From positions 62,001-126,000 of the forward strand of contig NZ_VZRB01000018.1 of NCBI RefSeq assembly GCF_008806595.1: DNA of 64,000 nt, in the 5' to 3' direction. Source of the stretch: Streptomyces luteolifulvus (GTDB lineage: Bacteria; Actinomycetota; Actinomycetes; Streptomycetales; Streptomycetaceae). The translations under genes and the position numbers were made by a program. The first letter of the stretch is position 1; every line of letters begins with the position of its first letter. The notes under the pieces are model-generated. The model ran no database searches. It was not told where the DNA came from and saw nothing but the letters and a program-made list of their open reading frames with translations. Below, in pieces: positions 23,528 to 32,196 of the stretch.

Positions 23528-26509
23528 GTGAGCTCGCCCCCGCCCCCCGTGAGCACCCTCGACGGAGCGCTGCGGGTGCGGCCCGCGTCGAGGACGCTGC
23601 TGCCCCGCCCGCCGGCCTCCGGCGGCGGTTCGGGCGTGGTCCGCCAACTGGTCCTGGTCATGGTGTGCGCGGGGTACGCCGTCGGCTCCGCGCTCGGCTG
23701 GGGATCCAGTGAACTGGCACTGGTCATGGGCGACTTCGGGCTGAGCGCCGCGGCCGGCACCGCCGCCGTGTCCTGCTGTGTCTACGCCCGGAACCGACGT
23801 ATCCGCTTTCGACCCGCCTGGCTGCTGTTCGCCCTCTCCTCGGCGATGGCGGCCCTGGGCAACCTGGTCTGGGGGTGGTACGAGGTGGTGCTCGGGCAGC
23901 CCGTGCCCAGCCCCAGCTATGCCGACCTGTTCTTCCTGTGCTTCGCGCCGCCCGCCATCGTGGGCCTGCTGGTGCTCGCCAAGCGGCCCGTGACGAAGGC
24001 GGGCTGGGTCTGCCTCGCCCTGGACGCCTGGCTGATCGGCGGCTCGCTGCTCACGCTCGCGTGGAGCCTGGCGCTCGCGCAGGCGGCGCAGTCCGAGGAG
24101 GGGTCGAGCGTGGCGCACACCGCGCTGTCGCTGGCGTATCCGCTGCTGGACATCGCCCTGGTCAGCATGGTCCTAGCGCTGCACTTCCGGCGCTCGGCGG
24201 GCAACCGTACGGCGGTCAACACCGCCATCGGCGCCCTCGCGCTCACCGTGATGTGCGACGCCCTGTTCACTTCGCCGCTGCTGCACAACAACTACAGCTC
24301 CGGCCAACTGCTCGACGCGGGCTGGTTCGCCGGTTCGCTGCTTCTCGCGTACGCCCCCTGGGCCACCCCGCGGCACGGCGGGGCGCCCGACGACGGGCAC
24401 ACACGTGTGGTGCACGAGCACCTGCCGGGACAGCGTCCCGCCCCGCACCACCTCGCGCCCGCGCAGGGAGGTGATCACAGCCGTTACGCGGCGTCCCGGC
24501 CCATGACCGGCTCGCTGGCCGCCCTCACTCCGTACCTCGCGGCGGCGGTCTGCACGCTGAGCATCCTCTACAACGTGCTCAGCGGCCGCAGCCCGGACCG
24601 CGTGGTGCTCCTCACCGGCGGCACCGTCGTGCTCGCCCTCGTGGTGCGCCAGGGCATCATGCTGCTCGACAACATCACCCTCACCCAGGAACTGGCGCAG
24701 AAGGAGAACCACTTCCGCTCCCTGGTGCAGGGCTCCAGCGACGTCATCATGATCGCCGCGCCCAACGGCATCCTCCGCTATGTCTCCCCGGCCGCCGCCG
24801 GTGTCTACGGCCGCACCGCGGAGGACCTCGTCGGCACGGAACTGGCCGGCCTGATCCACCCGGAGGACCTGGGGTGCGTGGTGCACGAGGTGCGCCGCTT
24901 CCTCGCTGCCAGCCCGCTCGACGAACCGACTACGCGCATCGAGTGCCGCTTCCGCTCCGGAGACGGCGGCTGGCTCAATGTGGAGTCGACCGTCAACCGC
25001 CACCACGGCGGCCTCATCTTCAACAGCCGGGACGTCACCGAGAGAGTGCGGCTCCAGGCGCAGCTCCAGCACAACGCCGAGCACGACCCGCTGACCGACC
25101 TGCCCAACCGCGCCCTGTTCACCAAGCGCGTCCAGCAGGCCCTGTCCGGCCGCCGCTCCTCCGACCGCGGCACGGCCGTTCTGTTCATCGACCTGGACGG
25201 CTTCAAGGCCGTCAACGACACGATCGGGCACCAGGCCGGGGACGAGCTGCTCGTCCAGGCCGCCCGCAGACTGCAGGACGCGGTGCGGCATTCGGACACC
25301 GCCTCCCGGCTCGGCGGCGACGAGTTCGCGGCCCTGATCGTCGGGGACGGCACCCGCGACCGCACCGCCCGCGAAGGGCACATCCTGGAGCTCGCCGACC
25401 GCCTCAGGATCACGCTCTCGCTGCCGTACCTCATCGACGGCAACGATGTCCGGGTGGCCGCGTCCATCGGCGTCGCCTTCGCCGAACCGGGCCTCGGCGC
25501 GGGCGAGCTGCTGCGCAACGCCGACCTCGCCATGTACCGCGCCAAGGCGGCCGGCAAGGGCCGGGTCGAGCTGTACGCCCCGCAGATGCAGCAGGACGTC
25601 GTACGCAAGGCGGAGCTGGCCTCGCGTCTGCGGGCCGCCCTGCACGACGGCGAGTTCGCCCTGCTGCACCAGCCGGTGGTGTGTCTGGAGGACGGCCGGA
25701 TCACATCGGTCGCGGCTCAGGCGCGCTGGCGTTCCTCGCAGGGAGTGCTCTTCACGCCCGCCGAGTTCCTGCGGGTGGCCGAGGACAGCGACAAGACCGC
25801 CGAGCTGGACCGCTGGATGCTGGAGGAGGCCGTCGAACAGGCCGCCGAGCGCGCCGGCACCGGCCTCGCCGTGCCCGTGGCCGTCCGGATGAGCGCCCGC
25901 CGGCTGCTCGACCGGTCCCTGCCGTTGGGCTCCGTGGAGGCCCTGCTGACCCGGCACGGGCTGCCGTCCGGGTCCCTGGTGATCGAGCTGTCCGACGCCG
26001 ATCCACGGGTGTCCCTGGAGGAACTGGAACGCCGTCTGGGCGCCCTGCGCAGGCTCGGCGTCCGGATCGCCCTGGACGGCTTCGGCAGCGGATACGCGGC
26101 GATCACGGCCCTGCGCAGGCTCCCCGTCGACGTACTGAAACTGGACCGCGGTCTGGTGGAGGGCGTCGTGGAGTCGGCGCGGCTGCACAAGATCACCAGT
26201 GGGCTGCTGCGGATCGCGACCGATCTCGGACTGCAGTCCGTGGCCGACGGCGTGGATCTGCCCGAGCAGGTCGTGGCGCTGCGCGCGATGGGCTGCACCC
26301 ATGGGCAGGGCATGGCGTTCTCGGGGCCGCTGGACGAGTACCGGCTGCGCCGGGCGCTCAATTCCGGCCATTATCCGGTGCCTCACGGACCGGCCGAGCC
26401 CGCCTTCGCAGGAGGGGGTTCGGGGGTGTACACCAGTGGTGTAGCCGCCGTTCTGGGAGGCGGAAGTGCCCTTCGTTCACATAATGAGACTCCCGTCCCA
26501 CCCACTTGA
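23528..26509 (+). CDS. cdgC: Membrane PAS-GGDEF-EAL protein, probable diguanylate cyclase CdgC
   Basis: From GTG 23528 (GGGAGGG four bases upstream) the protein has 993 residues: about eight to ten transmembrane helices, a PAS domain (HFRSLVQGSSDVIMIAAPNG onward), an intact GGDEF domain (DPLTDLPNRA, RLGGDEFAALIV) and a degenerate EAL domain. Where EAL is expected the sequence reads VAAQARW, and the DDFGTGYSS loop reads LDGFGSGYAAI, so phosphodiesterase activity is unlikely. By gene order it equals S. coelicolor SCO5511/CdgC, reported to act in c-di-GMP control of development. Longer starts at 23270 and 23300 are in frame but would add an atypical Pro/Gln-rich stretch. Confidence 0.88.
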   Translation: MSSPPPPVSTLDGALRVRPASRTLLPRPPASGGGSGVVRQLVLVMVCAGYAVGSALGWGSSELALVMGDFGLSAAAGTAAVSCCVYARNRRIRFRPAWLLFALSSAMAALGNLVWGWYEVVLGQPVPSPSYADLFFLCFAPPAIVGLLVLAKRPVTKAGWVCLALDAWLIGGSLLTLAWSLALAQAAQSEEGSSVAHTALSLAYPLLDIALVSMVLALHFRRSAGNRTAVNTAIGALALTVMCDALFTSPLLHNNYSSGQLLDAGWFAGSLLLAYAPWATPRHGGAPDDGHTRVVHEHLPGQRPAPHHLAPAQGGDHSRYAASRPMTGSLAALTPYLAAAVCTLSILYNVLSGRSPDRVVLLTGGTVVLALVVRQGIMLLDNITLTQELAQKENHFRSLVQGSSDVIMIAAPNGILRYVSPAAAGVYGRTAEDLVGTELAGLIHPEDLGCVVHEVRRFLAASPLDEPTTRIECRFRSGDGGWLNVESTVNRHHGGLIFNSRDVTERVRLQAQLQHNAEHDPLTDLPNRALFTKRVQQALSGRRSSDRGTAVLFIDLDGFKAVNDTIGHQAGDELLVQAARRLQDAVRHSDTASRLGGDEFAALIVGDGTRDRTAREGHILELADRLRITLSLPYLIDGNDVRVAASIGVAFAEPGLGAGELLRNADLAMYRAKAAGKGRVELYAPQMQQDVVRKAELASRLRAALHDGEFALLHQPVVCLEDGRITSVAAQARWRSSQGVLFTPAEFLRVAEDSDKTAELDRWMLEEAVEQAAERAGTGLAVPVAVRMSARRLLDRSLPLGSVEALLTRHGLPSGSLVIELSDADPRVSLEELERRLGALRRLGVRIALDGFGSGYAAITALRRLPVDVLKLDRGLVEGVVESARLHKITSGLLRIATDLGLQSVADGVDLPEQVVALRAMGCTHGQGMAFSGPLDEYRLRRALNSGHYPVPHGPAEPAFAGGGSGVYTSGVAAVLGGGSALRSHNETPVPPT
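26479..26484 (+). promoter_or_regulatory. Candidate -10 box for the ilvB transcript
   Basis: CATAAT lies within the 3' end of cdgC, about 60 bases before the leader peptide. No good -35 could be identified, so the call is tentative. Confidence 0.35.
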
Positions 26510-26542
26510 CACGTGGTGTGTGCCGGGGGGAGGGTCTGTGCC

Positions 26543-26584
26543 ATGCGCACCCGAATTCTCGTACTTGGAAAGCGCGTCGGCTGA
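26543..26584 (+). CDS. ilvL: ilv operon leader peptide MRTRILVLGKRVG
   Basis: A 13-codon ORF with GGGGGGAGGG upstream. It contains the consecutive codons ATT CTC GTA CTT (Ile-Leu-Val-Leu), all three branched-chain amino acids that are the end products of the operon. It is followed by alternative hairpins and a terminator, the classic layout for ribosome-mediated attenuation. Confidence 0.85.
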   Translation: MRTRILVLGKRVG

Positions 26585-26595
26585 AGCTGGTGACG

Positions 26596-26672
26596 TCCGG
26601 GCGGACCCGGAACTCCCAGCGACCACTCCCGGCGCGCTCCCCTCGCTTGCCTCACGGCACGAGGGGTTTTTT
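26596..26672 (+). promoter_or_regulatory. ilvB attenuator (pause hairpin and terminator)
   Basis: A stem TCCGGG/CCCGGA at 26596-26611 follows the leader peptide. The terminator at 26639-26672 pairs CCCCTCG with CGAGGGG around an inner TGCC/GGCA stem and ends in six T residues. A further perfect stem, GTTGCAC/GTGCAAC (26673-26697), lies just before the ilvB ribosome site. Charged branched-chain tRNA shortage would stall a ribosome on the Ile-Leu-Val-Leu codons and favour read-through. Confidence 0.82.
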
Positions 26673-26752
26673 GTTGCACAGGCACCTGCCGTGCAACAGC
26701 CGTACACCGCACAAACCTCGCAAAAACCCTCAGCATCGAGAAGAGAATGCCG

Positions 26753-28603
26753 ATGACCGAGCAGGCCACCGGGGCCCATCATCCGCAGCCGCGGCCCCGA
26801 TCCGGAGGACAGCAGTCCGCGCCCGAGCAAGTCACGGGAGCGCAGTCCCTCATCCGCTCTCTCGAGGAGGTCGGCGCCGACACGGTATTCGGCATTCCCG
26901 GCGGTGCGATCCTTCCGGCGTACGACCCGCTGATGGACTCCACCAAGGTGCGCCACGTCCTGGTCCGCCACGAGCAGGGTGCCGGCCACGCGGCCACCGG
27001 TTACGCGCAGGCCACCGGCAAGGTCGGCGTCTGCATGGCGACGTCGGGGCCGGGCGCCACCAACCTGGTCACCCCGATCGCCGACGCGCACATGGACTCC
27101 GTGCCGATGGTTGCGATCACCGGCCAGGTGGCGTCGAAGGCGATCGGCACGGACGCCTTCCAGGAGGCGGACATCGTCGGCATCACGATGCCGATCACCA
27201 AGCACAACTTCCTGGTGACCCACGCCGAGGACATCCCGCGGGTGATCGCGCAGGCGTTCCACATCGCCGCCACCGGCCGCCCCGGCCCGGTCCTGGTCGA
27301 CATCGCCAAGGACGCCCTCCAAGCGCAGACGACCTTCTCCTGGCCGCCCACCATGGACCTGCCCGGCTACCGCCCGGTGACCAAGCCGCACGCCAAACAG
27401 ATCCGTGAGGCCGCCAAGCTGATCACCTCCGCCAAGCGGCCCGTCCTCTACGTCGGCGGCGGTGTCATCAAGGCCAAGGCCACCGCCGAGCTGAAGGTCC
27501 TCGCCGAACTCACCGGAGCGCCCGTCACCACCACCCTGATGGCGCTCGGCGCGTTCCCCGACAGCCACCCGCTGCACGTGGGAATGCCGGGCATGCACGG
27601 TGCGGTCACCGCCGTCACCGCGCTGCAGAAGGCCGACCTGATCGTCGCCCTCGGAGCCCGCTTCGACGACCGTGTCACAGGCAAGCTGGACAGCTTCGCC
27701 CCGTACGCCAAGATCGTGCACGCCGACATCGACCCGGCGGAGATCGGCAAGAACCGCGCCGCCGACGTGCCGATCGTCGGTGACGCCCGCGAGGTCCTCG
27801 CCGATCTGGTCCAGGCGGTGCAGAAGGAGCACAGCGAGGGCCACCGGGGCGACTACAGCGCCTGGTGGAAGGACCTGTCGCGCTGGCGCGAGACCTACCC
27901 GCTGGGCTACGAGCAGCCCGACGACGGCTCGCTGTCGCCGCAGCAGGTCATCCAGCGCATCGGACAGCTCGCTCCCGAGGGCACGATCTTCGCCGCGGGC
28001 GTGGGCCAGCACCAGATGTGGGCCGCGCACTACATCGAGTACGAGAAGCCCGCGACGTGGCTGAACTCGGGCGGCGCCGGAACGATGGGCTACGCGGTCC
28101 CGGCCGCGATGGGCGCCAAGGCCGGAGTCCCGGAGCGGGCCGTCTGGGCGATCGACGGCGACGGCTGCTTCCAGATGACCAACCAGGAGCTCACCACCTG
28201 CGCCCTGAACAACATCCCGATCAAGGTCGCCATCATCAACAACGGTGCCCTCGGGATGGTCCGCCAGTGGCAGACCCTCTTCTACAACCAGCGGTACTCC
28301 AACACCGTGCTGCACAGCGGCCCCGAGGCCGACGGCAAGCAGCCGAGCGCGGGCACCCGGGTCCCCGACTTCGTGAAGCTGTCGGAGGCCATGGGCTGCT
28401 ACTCGATCCGCTGCGAGGACCCGGCCGAGCTCGACAAGGTCATCGAAGAGGCGAACTCCGTCAACGACCGCCCGGTCGTCGTCGACTTCATCGTCCACGA
28501 GGACGCCATGGTGTGGCCGATGGTCGCCGCCGGCACCTCCAACGACGAGATCATGGCCGCCCGCGACGTCCGCCCCGACTTCGGCGACAACGAAGACGAC
28601 TGA
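26753..28603 (+). CDS. ilvB: Acetolactate synthase, large catalytic subunit
   Basis: A 616-residue thiamine-diphosphate enzyme making acetolactate or acetohydroxybutyrate, the first shared step of branched-chain amino acid synthesis. It has the catalytic Glu in RHEQGAGHAATGYA, the FAD-domain region and the ThDP motif GDGCFQMTNQELTT through INN. ATG 26753 has AGAAGAGA eight bases upstream; ATG 26747 is two codons earlier but too close to that site. The N-terminal 25 residues are polar and probably disordered. First structural gene of ilvBNC, under the attenuator. Confidence 0.97.
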   Translation: MTEQATGAHHPQPRPRSGGQQSAPEQVTGAQSLIRSLEEVGADTVFGIPGGAILPAYDPLMDSTKVRHVLVRHEQGAGHAATGYAQATGKVGVCMATSGPGATNLVTPIADAHMDSVPMVAITGQVASKAIGTDAFQEADIVGITMPITKHNFLVTHAEDIPRVIAQAFHIAATGRPGPVLVDIAKDALQAQTTFSWPPTMDLPGYRPVTKPHAKQIREAAKLITSAKRPVLYVGGGVIKAKATAELKVLAELTGAPVTTTLMALGAFPDSHPLHVGMPGMHGAVTAVTALQKADLIVALGARFDDRVTGKLDSFAPYAKIVHADIDPAEIGKNRAADVPIVGDAREVLADLVQAVQKEHSEGHRGDYSAWWKDLSRWRETYPLGYEQPDDGSLSPQQVIQRIGQLAPEGTIFAAGVGQHQMWAAHYIEYEKPATWLNSGGAGTMGYAVPAAMGAKAGVPERAVWAIDGDGCFQMTNQELTTCALNNIPIKVAIINNGALGMVRQWQTLFYNQRYSNTVLHSGPEADGKQPSAGTRVPDFVKLSEAMGCYSIRCEDPAELDKVIEEANSVNDRPVVVDFIVHEDAMVWPMVAAGTSNDEIMAARDVRPDFGDNEDD

Positions 28604-28623
28604 GCGAGAGAGACGAAAGAGAA

Positions 28624-29148
28624 ATGTCCAAGCACACGCTCTCCGTCCTGGTGGAGAACACCCCGGGCATCCTGGCCCGGATCGCCGCCCTGTTCTCCCG
28701 CCGCGGCTTCAACATCGACTCGCTCGCCGTCGGAGTCACCGAGCACGCCGACATCTCCCGCATCACCATCGTGGTGAGCGTCGCCGACCTGCCGCTGGAG
28801 CAGGTCACCAAGCAGCTCAACAAGCTCGTCAACGTGCTGAAGATCGTCGAGCTGGAGCCGGGTGCTGCCGTTCAGCGGGAACTCGTTCTGGTGAAGGTGC
28901 GCGCCGACAACGAGACACGCTCGCAGATCATCGAGATCGTCCAGCTGTTCCGTGCCAAGACCGTCGACGTCTCCCCGGAGGCCGTCACCATCGAGGCCAC
29001 CGGCTCCAGCGACAAGCTGGAAGCCATGCTCAAGATGCTGGAGCCCTTCGGCATCAAGGAGCTCGTGCAGTCGGGCACGATCGCGATCGGACGCGGAGCC
29101 CGTTCCATCACGGACCGTTCGCTGCGCGCGCTCGACCGATCCGCGTAA
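28624..29148 (+). CDS. ilvN: Acetolactate synthase, small regulatory subunit
   Basis: A 174-residue regulatory subunit that activates IlvB and confers feedback inhibition by valine. An N-terminal ACT domain (LSVLVENTPGILARIAALFS, RRGFNIDSLAVG) is followed by the ALS small-subunit C-terminal domain. It lies 20 bases after ilvB, with GAGAGACGAAAGAG before the ATG. Confidence 0.97.
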   Translation: MSKHTLSVLVENTPGILARIAALFSRRGFNIDSLAVGVTEHADISRITIVVSVADLPLEQVTKQLNKLVNVLKIVELEPGAAVQRELVLVKVRADNETRSQIIEIVQLFRAKTVDVSPEAVTIEATGSSDKLEAMLKMLEPFGIKELVQSGTIAIGRGARSITDRSLRALDRSA

Positions 29149-29258
29149 GGCTGGTGACGGGCGGTCCCGGCCGCCCGTATGCCGAGACCCCGAACCTTCC
29201 CTTCCGCCCGCCGTCATACGGTGGGACGCAACACCTGCACTCAAGGAGAGAACCCAAA

Positions 29259-30260
29259 GTGGCCGAGCTGTTCTACGACGCCGACGCCGACCTGTCCATC
29301 ATCCAGGGCCGCAAGGTCGCGGTCATCGGTTACGGCAGCCAGGGCCACGCCCACGCCCTGTCGCTCCGTGACTCGGGTGTCGACGTCCGCGTGGGTCTGC
29401 CCGAGGGCTCCAGGTCCAAGGCGAAGGCCGAGGAGCAGGGGCTGCGCGTGGTGACCACGGCCGAGGCCGCCGCCGAGGCCGACGTGATCATGATCCTGGT
29501 GCCGGACCCGATCCAGTCCCAGGTCTACGAGGAGTCCATCGCCCCGAACCTGAAGGACGGCGACGCCCTGTTCTTCGGCCATGGCTTCAACATCCGCTTC
29601 GGCTTCATCAAGCCCCCGGCCGGTGTCGACGTCGCCATGGTCGCCCCGAAGGGCCCGGGCCACCTGGTGCGCCGCCAGTACGAGGAGGGCCGCGGCGTTC
29701 CCTGCATCGCGGCCGTCGAGCAGGACGCCTCGGGCAACGCCTTCGCGCTCGCCCTGTCGTATGCGAAGGGCATCGGCGGCACCCGCGCCGGCGTCATCAA
29801 GACGACCTTCACCGAGGAGACCGAGACCGACCTGTTCGGCGAGCAGGCCGTGCTGTGCGGTGGCACCGCGGCGCTGGTCAAGGCGGGCTTCGAGACGCTG
29901 ACCGAGGCCGGCTACCAGCCGGAGATCGCGTACTTCGAGTGCCTGCACGAGCTGAAGCTGATCGTCGACCTCATGTACGAGGGCGGCCTGGAGAAGATGC
30001 GCTGGTCCGTCTCCGAGACCGCCGAGTGGGGCGACTACGTCACCGGCCCGCGCATCATCACCGACGCCACCAAGGCCGAGATGAAGCAGGTCCTCACGGA
30101 GATCCAGGACGGCACCTTCGCCCGGAACTGGATGGACGAGTACCACGGCGGTCTGAAGAAGTACAACGAGTACAAGACCGCGGACTCCGAGCACCTGCTG
30201 GAGACCACCGGCAAGGAGCTGCGCAAGCTGATGAGCTGGGTCAACGACGAAGAAGCCTGA
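29259..30260 (+). CDS. ilvC: Ketol-acid reductoisomerase
   Basis: A 333-residue class I KARI using NADPH and Mg2+ to isomerise and reduce acetohydroxy acids. The nucleotide-binding motif is VAVIGYGSQGHAHALSLRDS; APKGPGHLVRR and metal-ligand regions (DLFGEQAVLCGG, ECLHELKLIVDLMYEGG) are intact. The GTG start at 29259 has AAGGAGAG at 29243. The 110 bases after ilvN could hold an internal promoter, but ilvC most likely also belongs to the ilvB transcript. A strong hairpin follows. Confidence 0.98.
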   Translation: MAELFYDADADLSIIQGRKVAVIGYGSQGHAHALSLRDSGVDVRVGLPEGSRSKAKAEEQGLRVVTTAEAAAEADVIMILVPDPIQSQVYEESIAPNLKDGDALFFGHGFNIRFGFIKPPAGVDVAMVAPKGPGHLVRRQYEEGRGVPCIAAVEQDASGNAFALALSYAKGIGGTRAGVIKTTFTEETETDLFGEQAVLCGGTAALVKAGFETLTEAGYQPEIAYFECLHELKLIVDLMYEGGLEKMRWSVSETAEWGDYVTGPRIITDATKAEMKQVLTEIQDGTFARNWMDEYHGGLKKYNEYKTADSEHLLETTGKELRKLMSWVNDEEA

Positions 30261-30267
30261 TCCTGAA

Positions 30268-30305
30268 CCCGCGGCGGTACCCTCGATTCGGGGTACCGCC
30301 GCGGG
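30268..30305. terminator. Terminator hairpin after ilvC
   Basis: A perfect 15-bp stem, CCCGCGGCGGTACCC / GGGTACCGCCGCGGG, with an eight-base loop, starts eight bases after the ilvC stop. Confidence 0.8.
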
Positions 30306-30346
30306 GCTCCGCCCCGGACCGCGCTCCTCAAACGCCGGAGGGGCTG
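30303..30346. repeat. Dispersed intergenic repeat (inverted copy)
   Basis: 30303-30315 is the exact reverse complement of the 13-mer at 1279 and 51991. 30323-30346 is the near-exact reverse complement of 51912-51935 (core CCGGCGTTTGAGGA). Confidence 0.65.
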
Positions 30347-30494
30347 TCTTAGTTGGCCGCCGCGTCCACCTCGTCCGGGTGATCCTTCCGTAGCGGCGTA
30401 AGACGATCCGTGTCGCGCTACTACACTGCTGCACAACAAACGCGTCAGGCCCACAGCGTCGTGCGTCTTCCACGCGGCTAGCACCCCTCCACCG

Positions 30495-30524
30495 CATGCG
30501 GCCGTCGGGACGGCCGTCCGCATT
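30495..30524 (+). promoter_or_regulatory. Hairpin in the serA leader
   Basis: ATGCGG and CCGCAT pair around an inner CCGTC/GACGG stem, just ahead of the serA ribosome site (GAGGA, 30533). It could modulate translation. No leader peptide or T-tract was found. Confidence 0.35.
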
Positions 30525-30542
30525 GGACATGTGAGGACTCAC

Positions 30543-32132
30543 GTGAGCTCGAAACCTGTCGTACTCATCGCTGAAGAGCTGTCGCCCGCGACCGTCGACG
30601 CGCTTGGCCCGGACTTCGAGATCCGGCACTGCAACGGCGCCGACCGGGCCGAGCTGCTGCCCGCCATCGCCGACGTCGACGCGATCCTGATCCGTTCCGC
30701 CACCAAGGTGGACGCCGAGGCGATCGCGGCCGCCAACAAGCTCAGGGTCGTCGCGCGAGCCGGCGTCGGCCTGGACAACGTCGACGTCTCCGCCGCCACC
30801 AAGGCCGGCGTGATGGTCGTCAACGCCCCCACCTCCAACATCGTGACCGCCGCCGAGCTGGCCTGCGGTCTCCTGCTCGCCAGCGCGCGCCACATCCCGC
30901 AGGCCAACACGGCGCTGAAGAACGGCGAGTGGAAGCGCAGCAAGTACACGGGTGTCGAGCTGGCGGAGAAGACACTCGGTGTCGTCGGCCTCGGCCGCAT
31001 CGGCGCCCTCGTCGCCCAGCGCATGTCCGCCTTCGGCATGAAGGTCGTCGCGTACGACCCCTACGTCCAGCCCGCCCGCGCGGCCCAGATGGGCGTGAAG
31101 GTCCTCTCGCTGGACGAGCTGCTCGAGGTGTCCGACTTCATCACCGTGCACCTGCCCAAGACCCCCGAGACCCTCGGTCTCATCGGCCACGAGGCGCTCC
31201 ACAAGGTCAAGCCGTCGGTGCGCATCGTCAACGCCGCGCGCGGCGGGATCGTCGACGAGGAGGCGCTGTACTCGGCGCTCAAGGAGGGCCGCGTCGCGGG
31301 CGCCGGCCTCGACGTGTACGCCAAGGAGCCCTGCACCGACTCGCCGCTGTTCGAGCTGGACCAGGTCGTGTGCACCCCGCACCTGGGCGCCTCCACGGAC
31401 GAGGCACAGGAGAAGGCGGGCATCGCCGTCGCCCGCTCGGTGCGCCTCGCCCTCGCCGGTGAGCTGGTCCCGGACGCGGTGAACGTCCAGGGCGGTGTCA
31501 TCGCCGAGGACGTCAAGCCGGGTCTGCCGCTCGCCGAGCGTCTCGGCCGCATCTTCACCGCCCTCGCGGGCGAGGTCGCGGTCCGCCTCGACGTCGAGGT
31601 GTACGGCGAGATCACCCAGCACGATGTGAAGGTGCTGGAGCTCAGTGCCCTCAAGGGTGTCTTCGAGGACGTCGTCGACGAGACCGTCTCGTACGTCAAC
31701 GCCCCGCTGTTCGCGCAGGAGCGCGGCGTCGAGGTGCGGCTGACCACGAGCTCGGAGTCGGCCGACCACCGCAATGTCGTCACCGTGCGCGGCACGCTCG
31801 GCAGCGGCGAGGAGGTGGCCGTCTCCGGCACGCTGGCCGGTCCGAAGCACCTGCAGAAGATCGTCGGGGTCGGCGACTACGACGTGGACCTGGCGCTCGC
31901 CGACCACATGGTCGTCCTCAAGTACGAGGACCGTCCGGGCGTCGTCGGCACGGTGGGCCGTATCTTCGGCGAGGCCGGCATCAACATCGCCGGTATGCAG
32001 GTCGCTCGTGCGGCGGTGGGCGGCGAGGCCCTGGCCGTGCTGACTGTCGATGACACGGTCGGTCCCACCGTTCTGGCCGAGGTGGCCGAGGAGATCGGGG
32101 CGACGTCCGCGCGCTCGGTGAACCTGGTCTGA
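30543..32132 (+). CDS. serA: D-3-phosphoglycerate dehydrogenase
   Basis: A 529-residue long-form SerA, the first enzyme of serine synthesis. The NAD motif is VVGLGRIGALVAQR; the catalytic Arg is in NAARGGIVDEEAL, the His in TPHLGAST; a middle regulatory (ASB) domain is followed by a C-terminal ACT domain (LKYEDRPGVVGTVGRIFGEA) that binds serine. Start GTG 30543 has GAGGA five bases upstream; an in-frame GTG at 30531 overlaps that site. The length matches mycobacterial SerA. A possible -10 (TACACT, 30422) lies upstream without a clear -35. Confidence 0.97.
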   Translation: MSSKPVVLIAEELSPATVDALGPDFEIRHCNGADRAELLPAIADVDAILIRSATKVDAEAIAAANKLRVVARAGVGLDNVDVSAATKAGVMVVNAPTSNIVTAAELACGLLLASARHIPQANTALKNGEWKRSKYTGVELAEKTLGVVGLGRIGALVAQRMSAFGMKVVAYDPYVQPARAAQMGVKVLSLDELLEVSDFITVHLPKTPETLGLIGHEALHKVKPSVRIVNAARGGIVDEEALYSALKEGRVAGAGLDVYAKEPCTDSPLFELDQVVCTPHLGASTDEAQEKAGIAVARSVRLALAGELVPDAVNVQGGVIAEDVKPGLPLAERLGRIFTALAGEVAVRLDVEVYGEITQHDVKVLELSALKGVFEDVVDETVSYVNAPLFAQERGVEVRLTTSSESADHRNVVTVRGTLGSGEEVAVSGTLAGPKHLQKIVGVGDYDVDLALADHMVVLKYEDRPGVVGTVGRIFGEAGINIAGMQVARAAVGGEALAVLTVDDTVGPTVLAEVAEEIGATSARSVNLV

Positions 32133-32143
32133 CGCAACCACCC

Positions 32144-32186
32144 GAACGCCGGACGGGCCGGCAGGAAGCCGGCCCGTCCGGCGTTC
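32144..32186. terminator. Bidirectional terminator, serA / MFS
   Basis: A perfect 19-bp stem: 32144-32162 (GAACGCCGGACGGGCCGGC) with 32168-32186 and a five-base AGGAA loop, between two converging genes. Confidence 0.88.
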
Positions 32187-32196
32187 TGCATGCCAC

